Below, in pieces: positions 58,448 through 64,000 of a DNA stretch of 64,000 bases. The stretch comes from Gentiana macrophylla (lineage: Eukaryota > Streptophyta > Magnoliopsida > Gentianales > Gentianaceae): assembly GCA_026214975.1 (NCBI GenBank), contig CM047805.1, positions 1,860,001 to 1,924,000 of the forward strand, given 5' to 3'. The notes beneath the pieces are model-generated. The model was not told the DNA's origin, did not search any database, and saw only the letters and a list, made by a program, of their open reading frames with translations. Position numbers and translations under genes: made by a program. Each line of letters starts with the position of its first letter. Position 1 is the stretch's first letter.

Positions 58448-60018
58448 TGTTAAGGCCATATTTATATGATTATTAAAGGTTTATTTCATTATTATTTTCC
58501 CCACATTTGCATAATTTACATGAGAATTAAGGGTTTAAGTGTAATTATTTAATAAAGATGATTTTAAGAGGGTTGTATGCAAAATTGATGATTTTAAGTG
58601 TTGATTTAATGGAATTATTATTATTTGGATTTTATTACATTTTTGCATTGTTTATTTATCATGTAGGTGTTGATTTTCGTGCATATAATGAGGATAAATG
58701 AAGCTCAAGTCGAATTATAAGAGATAGAGTTGGAATTGGCTTGAAGAAATTGGATAAAGATGAAGAGATCCGATCCTCGCCAGTTCAAACGGGCGCCTCA
58801 TCGATCTTGAACGAGCATCCGAAGTGAATCTGGCGCCCATGCGGCGTCGTAATCGTATTTTACATTGAGAGAGAGTTCAGACGGAGGATGAACGGCGTTT
58901 ACTCAGCGTCCAGGCATTACGGGCGGGCGTCACGAGACCAGATTTAGCGTCCGTTGCCGACTTTAACCCTAGCCGACATCAAATTCCTATAAATAAAGCG
59001 GCAGCCCCAACCCTAACTCATACCACATAATTGAGATCGCAATTTTACACAAAAAGCTGCGGCCATAACCCTAATTCCATAGAGATGAACTTCTCCAACC
59101 CAACAATCATCTTCAACATGATTGTTGGCTAAAAGCCTTGCAGTGAGTCGACGGAGGAAGCCCATCATCAACAAAACCAACTAGAGAGTTCGATGCTTAA
59201 GTTTAGTGAGTTTATTTCATAGTTTTTCATTACTTTGGATCTGTTTTATATTGTTTAAGTTTTATTGAATTAAGATTTGATGAAACGGTCGATGTTTAAT
59301 TTATGCTTGAATAAATTTATGAAAGTATGTTTATTTAAGTTCTCTTTTATTCAAAGTAATGCATCTAATTGTGTTTTAAGAGATTATGCATGATTAGTTG
59401 AGTAAGAGCTTGGAAACAATCTCGTGATCCTGTTTTGGTTGCATGTTTAGGTTGTTTGAAAAGACAAACGAAACCTTAGGAATTTGATTAAAGATATTTA
59501 ATTGAATTCGTGAATAAATCACTACTAAAAACTATGTCTTTTTAATCACCATCTAGTTGGGATTGTTGGTTGATGGGTGGAATCTAGTCGCCTTGCTGTG
59601 TTTTCCTTTAATTGTTTTAACCAAAATCGTTTAGATTAAGTTTAGTTTAAGTTCTAGTTATATAAACCCTAGTTTCCTGCTGTTTTCCTGCACTTTTCTG
59701 CTTCAGTTCGTATTTAGACGCTCGTCCAGTAGATTTAGTTTCCAGACGCTCGTTCATTAAAGTGAACGTTCGTCCGTTTTTCTGTTTTCTTATTTTCTGC
59801 TTGTTTTTATTCCTGTTTTAGTTTCAATTCTTAGGTTTAGGTTTTAGTTAGTTTCAGCTTTAGTTTAGATAGATAATTGTGACATAATTGATATAGATTT
59901 ATATTTGAATCCGATAAACATTCCACTCCTTAGGACGATCCGTTAACACCCTATACTACGATCCTTATACTTGGGGTTGTTTCGGTTTATAAATTATAAA
60001 ACTAGTTTTTACCAAACA
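58448..60018 (+). mobile_element. Athila subfamily-1 terminal 3' LTR (A2)
   Basis: 1571 bp, TGTTAAGGCC... to ...TTTTTACCAAACA, followed by the CACGC target duplication. TATA at 58988-58996. Pairs with 15433-17000. Confidence 0.92.
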
Positions 60019-60262
60019 CACGCATTCAGAGCAATGCATACGCATTCGTAGTACAGGTTGTTTCACAGAGTTGTTGTTCGTGCAATGCGCACGCATTCCT
60101 CAGAATGCGTACGCATTGTTGATTCAGGTTGTTACAGGTTGCACATTGGTCGTGCAATGCGCACGCATTGTAGGCAATGCATACACATTGGCTGGACAGA
60201 AACTTTCAGCAAGTTTTCTGGACGGTGAATGCGCACGCATTCCAACCAATGCGCACGCATTG
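60019..60262. repeat. Palindromic AATGCGYACGCATT repeats, right part
   Basis: Copies near 60019 (half-site), 60034, 60084, 60104, 60152, 60172, 60227 and 60246, in both CA and TA centre variants, separated by GTT/CAGGTTG-rich spacers. Continuous with 15350-15432 before the insertion. Confidence 0.9.
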
Positions 60263-61485
60263 GACTCTGTTTTGAGAAAAGTAAATGTTTAAGCTATGTG
60301 TTGAGTTTTAAACCTTGTTTTATGATGTAATAACATTGTATAACCATGAACAAACCTGAATTGAGCTTCTGATTCGTTTAGTTTCGGCACCGAATGTACT
60401 CTTAAAGGAAGTTGAAGTTCGGATCCGGCGGAAGAGCATGATAGGCTTGTGCTTTGATGAATTAGTATTCATCAATGTCTGTGTAATTTCTAGGCCTTGT
60501 TTATGTCTAGTGGTCTAGGAAGAGATTAGCATTTGTGAGGGAGATTACTTGAAAACACTTAGGTGGTTAGTTAACCATTTTAATAAATACGTACTTGCCT
60601 AGTAAAAGCTTAAACAACATGTCACTCTTGGATAGACACCAGACAATATCACGATGTGTGTGCTTTCTGGAGGTGGATAACTCCGTAGGTAAAAAAAACC
60701 CTAAGTACGGAGGGACTTCACTGAAACGTGCGTACTATCGGAGTCAAGGAGAATAGGCTTCCGTGGATATTGGTGTGATCCACCAATATGTTGCCAAGAA
60801 TATCCTCAGTTTGGATATGCGTAGTGCCCTTGAGTGCGGTTGTAACATAGATAAGTTAAGTTAGAAACGTTTAGTCAATTCATGTTGATGGACATGAAGT
60901 GAGCCCCAGATTGAGTCGGTCACATAAAGATAACCGAATAATTAAATATCTTTTCTTAATAGATCTTAATTATTGTCATAGCTTCTCTCTTTTATTAAGT
61001 ACGTTGTACTTACCTCAAATGCATGTTTTCTATGTGTTTGGGGGTGAGAAGATGAACATGTTGATCAAGGTTATGAGGAGGATTTCGATGACGACGTTTG
61101 ACGACGCCTCCTTGAAGACTTACTTTTTATTCGTTCTTTCGTTCGATTATTTTAGACCATACATTTCTTTGGTTATTTTGGGGTAGTCTTTTGGTCTTTC
61201 GAGACTTGTAGTACCCTTTAATTCTTTCTTTTGAGGATATCGTACGTTGTTTTGGGATTTTTGTATTTTTCTCTTGAATGTAATAAAGTTACATTTCCGT
61301 CTTTAGATTGTAATTCTATTCTTGGATGTTGGAAAAATTTTATACCCGAGTATTTTGCTTCCGTTTGCTTTCATTTGATACGACGTAGTAGAGGCTTACG
61401 TATAAAGTGAATTTATTTTTATTTTATACGTGTCGAACGTTCCTTTTCCGGATAAGGACTCGGTGTCCGGGAACGGGGCGTTACA
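60019..61485 (-). mobile_element. Tekay/Del-type solo LTR, right (5') half
   Basis: The minus strand starts TGTAACGCCCCGTTCCCGG at 61485 and contains the block CACCCCCAAACACATAG followed by AAAACATGCATTTGAGGTAA near 61010-61050 that I recognise from plant Tekay/Del chromovirus LTRs. It continues into 14590-15432 once the Athila composite is removed. The plus-strand ORF 60899-61186 and the repeat ORF 60071-60292 are not genes. Confidence 0.78.
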
Positions 61486-62268
61486 TGAAGGATACTGAAT
61501 CCTCGCCTCGTCTATCCCCTGAGTGTACCCATGGTTTAGGACGGGGATCAGCAACCTCATTAAGGCCTCGATAAAGTCCGCCAAATCCTTATACTCTTGA
61601 ACGACCTCAGCACACCGAGCCGGGATCGTGGCCTCCAGGTCACCACTCTTGCTTGGAGGTCGGTGACCTCCTTCTCATTCATCCTCTTTTCCTCAGCAAG
61701 CTCACTCGCTAAGGACTTCAGCTCACCCTCCTGAGCTAATAGTTGAGCCTGCAGGGCCTTCATCTCTGTATCCTTGACCCGAGCAGCCGACTTGAGCCCC
61801 TCTCGTGTCTGGCTCAGCTCGGCAATCTTACTCTTCTGGGCAGCTAAATCTGCAGAGGCTTTTCCTAGCTTCCTGAAAACCTCCGGCCCAATCGCGGCCC
61901 CCTAAACAATCAGATAGAGAGGGTTAAGGCTATCACGAGTTCGGCTCTAAAACAAAAAGAGGAGAAAAAACCACTTACCAGTTCCACACTCTTACACCCT
62001 ATGACAGCCAATTCTTTGTCGGACATGTCGACAACCCGCTGCTGCTCGGAAGAAGCTTCCTCCTGAGCTCCCTCGGAAGCTTTGGACTTGCCCTTCTTTG
62101 AGGGACGACTCTCGTGCAAGGTCGGCCTCAGCCGCCCCTTCCCAACAACAAGATCCTTTCCCGCTACCTTCTCGGGAATGCCCAGATCGCTCTGCCCCTG
62201 AGGAGGAGAAGACGAAGAAGCGCCCGCAGCAAGAAGGACGGTGACGGACGGTGACAGACGTTTTCTAG
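61486..62268 (-). pseudogene. Retroelement-type coiled-coil gene, 5' and middle part, with intron
   Basis: Minus strand. The upstream exon (62268-61979) encodes a Ser/Pro/Lys-rich segment (GASSSSPPQGQSDLG, ESRPSKKGKSKASEG, MSDKELAVIGCKSVEL). A 77-bp GT-AG intron (61978-61902; GTAAGT donor, TTTAG acceptor) is in phase. The next exon begins GAAIGPEVFRKLGKASADLA and then a heptad-like coiled coil (KALQAQLLAQEGELKSLASE, LAEEKRMNEKEVTDLQARV). A one-base deletion near 61645 shifts to VVQEYKDLADFIEALMRLLI and PVLNHGYTQGIDEARIQYPS. It continues at 14589. Role unknown; similar coiled-coil proteins occur in plant retroelements. The 5' end is cut at 62268. Confidence 0.65.
61902..61978 (-). other. Intron of the coiled-coil gene
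   Basis: 77 bp on the minus strand, GTAAGTGG at the donor, a T-rich stretch and GATTGTTTAG at the acceptor. Both flanking exons are open in the same phase. Confidence 0.7.
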
Positions 62269-62479
62269 TGCTATACAATCCTTACCGGCAGTGTACCGGG
62301 TCAAATCATAGTGCTAGTGTGGTGAGTCAGAGTTTCGAATCCTCAGGGAAACGTGGTAATTCTTTTAAGTGTGGTTAAACACCGAAGAGCTGTTATTAAC
62401 TCGATCTAAACCGCAATTTTATAACACAGATTACTACTATTCTACTTAACATAAAGTAAATGCGTAATTTAAAAGTTAT

Positions 62480-62585
62480 TCTAATATAATATATATAGAT
62501 ATATAAATATATATAGATGTACATGGATTGTAAAATATATATATTTATAAATATATAGATACCAATATATAGTTTATAATAATAG
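62480..62585. repeat. TA-rich stretch
   Basis: Imperfect (TA)n with ATAGATATATAAATATATAT blocks. Confidence 0.8.
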
Positions 62586-63536
62586 ACTAGACAGATAATT
62601 TTATAGAACTAGCCAAAGTTTATATAATTGATTTATACGATCTTTTTCAGTAAACGGAATGTGCTCGATCTTTCCTTTTATATTAGGTCCAATTGAGTAA
62701 ATGAAATGGTGCACTCCTGAGGTTAACAATTCCTCCTCACACGAGCGTATGAAATTGTCATATGTCAAATTGTCATCAGTTTAATCTCCACAACTGCCAC
62801 ATGCTAATCTCAGTTAGTCTCGAGCAGTGTGCAGTACAAATCTACCCCGGATAAAAGAGGTTATTCCGTTTGTCAGGACGGCCGATGTTATTCAAAAGGC
62901 TCCGGTTGTCGGCGGATCGATTTAACTTTCGGTGTTAGTTTCAATTAAACCGTTGATTTTAACATTATTACGATCTTGAGCACAAATTTAATAAGATTCA
63001 TCTTTTCCAAGACAAATCGCTTCGGTAGGAAATAGGATTCCGTTGTCACGCGCCGACGGCCAATTTTACCCTCCGGTTTTTCTATCATTTATCTCATATC
63101 CTAACTTCTCTGGTCAGTTCATCGTTAGGTTATATGTTGCGATTCATCTTGGTTAATTACGTCAATCCGAATATTATCAATATGTTGCAAAATAGAAAAA
63201 GATTCAATTAACTCAATTTTAGTAAAATTTTACTTAGACAACATTCCTTTACCAAAAATATCGAAATAAAACGATTACATAACTTTGGCTAGTTATTAGA
63301 TTTAGCCTAAAAACATTATAACGACTAAAAAGATAAAAACAAACATAACAAACATAAATACTTTAGAAATTTTACCCGATTACAAATCTTGAATCGAGGT
63401 CGTATTCTTCCGGATATTACAACGACTTCAACAACACCGAACTTCGATAATTTCGAGCATTACAACAATACTCTTGTATTATTATTTTGGCATAAGGCCT
63501 ATTTACAACTACTAAATAAAAAGAAAATAAGAAGGA

Positions 63537-63578
63537 GAGATATATATATATATATGCTATATGTATATATATATATTG
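63537..63578. repeat. (TA)n tract upstream of the TATA box
   Basis: Two TA runs separated by GCTATATG, about 35 bp upstream in element sense of the presumed TATA. Short Tyr/Ile ORFs here are artefacts. Confidence 0.85.
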
Positions 63579-63610
63579 GTACATTCGATCCGCTCTCTGA
63601 CCGATGCTCC

Positions 63611-63618
63611 TTATATAG
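63611..63618 (-). promoter_or_regulatory. Candidate TATA box of the right-edge LTR
   Basis: Minus strand CTATATAA in the context TTTCTATATAAGGAGC, a GC-poor to GC-rich boundary typical of plant LTR promoters. Confidence 0.45.
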
Positions 63619-63907
63619 AAATCCGGATGAAAGCCGGACCGGGCCGGGTCATAGCCGGACTGGGCCGGTGTAATCATCACATTCATCCCCCTTAATTATC
63701 CAATTTCCGGATAAAATTATATATTTTAGAATAAAACTTCTAAAATTCATATCTCGAGTTCTGGATCTCCAAACAACATGATTCAAGAGGCATCGGAAAT
63801 CTCTCGGAAAAATCTACAACTTTCATGAAGGACTCTTCTTCAGAAAATGTCGTTTTGATGAGCCATTCTTTTGTCGAAGATATTTCTCGATTACAACTAA
63901 ATCGAAT

Positions 63908-63975
63908 CGATTAGCCACTTGACCACTTCGATTGACCACTTGACCACTTAAGCAATTCGATTGACCACTTAAGCT
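63908..63975. repeat. Short direct repeats CGATTGACCACTT
   Basis: GCCACTTGACCACTT, CGATTGACCACTTGACCACTT and CGATTGACCACTT recur three times at 20-30-bp spacing at the window edge. Confidence 0.75.
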
Positions 63976-64000
63976 CGTGACATTCTCTAAATCCTTTCAG

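Larger units (their letters stand above)
15433..60018 (+). mobile_element. 44.6-kb composite Athila insertion bounded by terminal LTRs and CACGC TSD
   Basis: The first base of the 5' LTR (TGTTAAGG, 15433) is preceded by CACGC (15428-15432), and the last base of the 3' LTR (...ACCAAACA, 60018) is followed by CACGC (60019-60023). Removing the insert and one CACGC rebuilds GAATGCGCACGCATTC, a unit of the host LTR's repeat. The whole block therefore behaves as one insertion that later gained nested and rearranged material. Inside are A1, a truncated LTR, units B, C and D of a second subfamily, nested element F and the chimeric tail A2. Confidence 0.85.
62269..64000 (-). mobile_element. LTR of an Athila-like or other Ty3 element (minus strand), partial
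   Basis: The plus-strand start TGCTATACAATCC is the candidate LTR end. Just inside, GTACCGGGTCAAATCATAG and then GAATCCTCAGGGAAACG resemble the R/U5 end of the Athila-like LTRs (compare 885-945: ATACCGGGTAGTTGCTAG, GATCCTCGGAAAAGGGA). A minus-strand TATA box is at 63611-63618 (CTATATAA). There is no primer site at its inner edge, where the coiled-coil gene follows, so a solo LTR or truncated element is likely. The U3 runs beyond the window. Confidence 0.5.

Noticed and set aside
15350..60262. CRISPR-like array of palindromic repeats
   Set aside because: Spacers are irregular in length and related to one another, repeats are only 14 bp, and the context is a plant LTR.
60071..60292. Plus-strand ORF with repeated CARIP and NAYAL peptides
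   Set aside because: It is the palindromic AATGCGYACGCATT array read in one frame inside a non-coding LTR.
1..64000. Host protein-coding genes
   Set aside because: No ORF or exon chain outside transposable elements had recognisable domains; the only spliced gene seen looks retroelement-derived.

Overview
The window is plant nuclear heterochromatin, most likely from a eudicot. Nearly every base belongs to a transposable element and I found no intact host gene, rRNA or tRNA gene. The plant assignment rests on Athila-type Ty3/gypsy pol, primer-binding sites complementary to plant tRNA-Asp, a Tekay/Del-type chromovirus LTR, copia-type LTRs with initiator-Met-like primer sites, a hAT MITE and a GT-AG intron.

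Left part (1-13142). The 5' LTR and leader of a minus-strand Athila-like element (1-2248) sit in the internal region of a coding-empty, copia-type retroelement (G, minus strand, up to its LTR at 8760-11126). G also carries a 3986-bp TIR DNA transposon (3688-7673, 9-bp flanking repeat) full of minisatellite, with a 270-bp hAT MITE inside it (8-bp TSD, tRNA-like A and B boxes). G's LTR is followed by a second copy of its last 0.8 kb and then by a broken minus-strand Athila protease-RT fragment (11943-13090).

Centre (13143-62268). A spliced, coiled-coil, retroelement-type gene on the minus strand is split: exon sequence lies at 61486-62268 and its last 60 codons at 14399-14589. A Tekay-type solo LTR, itself cut at 15432/60019, separates them. 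In that cut sits a 44.6-kb Athila composite (15433-60018) bounded by a perfect CACGC duplication. The composite holds one nearly complete unit (A1, plus), a truncated LTR, a second subfamily in minus orientation as LTR-int-LTR-int (B, C), an inverted plus-strand piece (D), and a chimeric pol tail plus terminal LTR (A2). A second copia-type, coding-empty element (F, 40258-49213, TSD GGATA) is nested in C.

Right edge (62269-64000): part of another minus-strand LTR, apparently inserted in the 5' part of the coiled-coil gene.

The Athila units keep the order gag, protease, RT, RNase H, integrase, then a long 3' region with two polypurine tracts. All gag-pol copies are frameshifted. The longest intact stretch is a 391-codon RNase H/integrase ORF in B with its HHCC and DD35E residues. 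Many differences between copies fall on CAG/CTG trinucleotides, so some frameshifts may be uncorrected long-read errors. I found no evidence for a new biological system. The interest lies in the nesting, the chimeric junctions and the unusual repeats.
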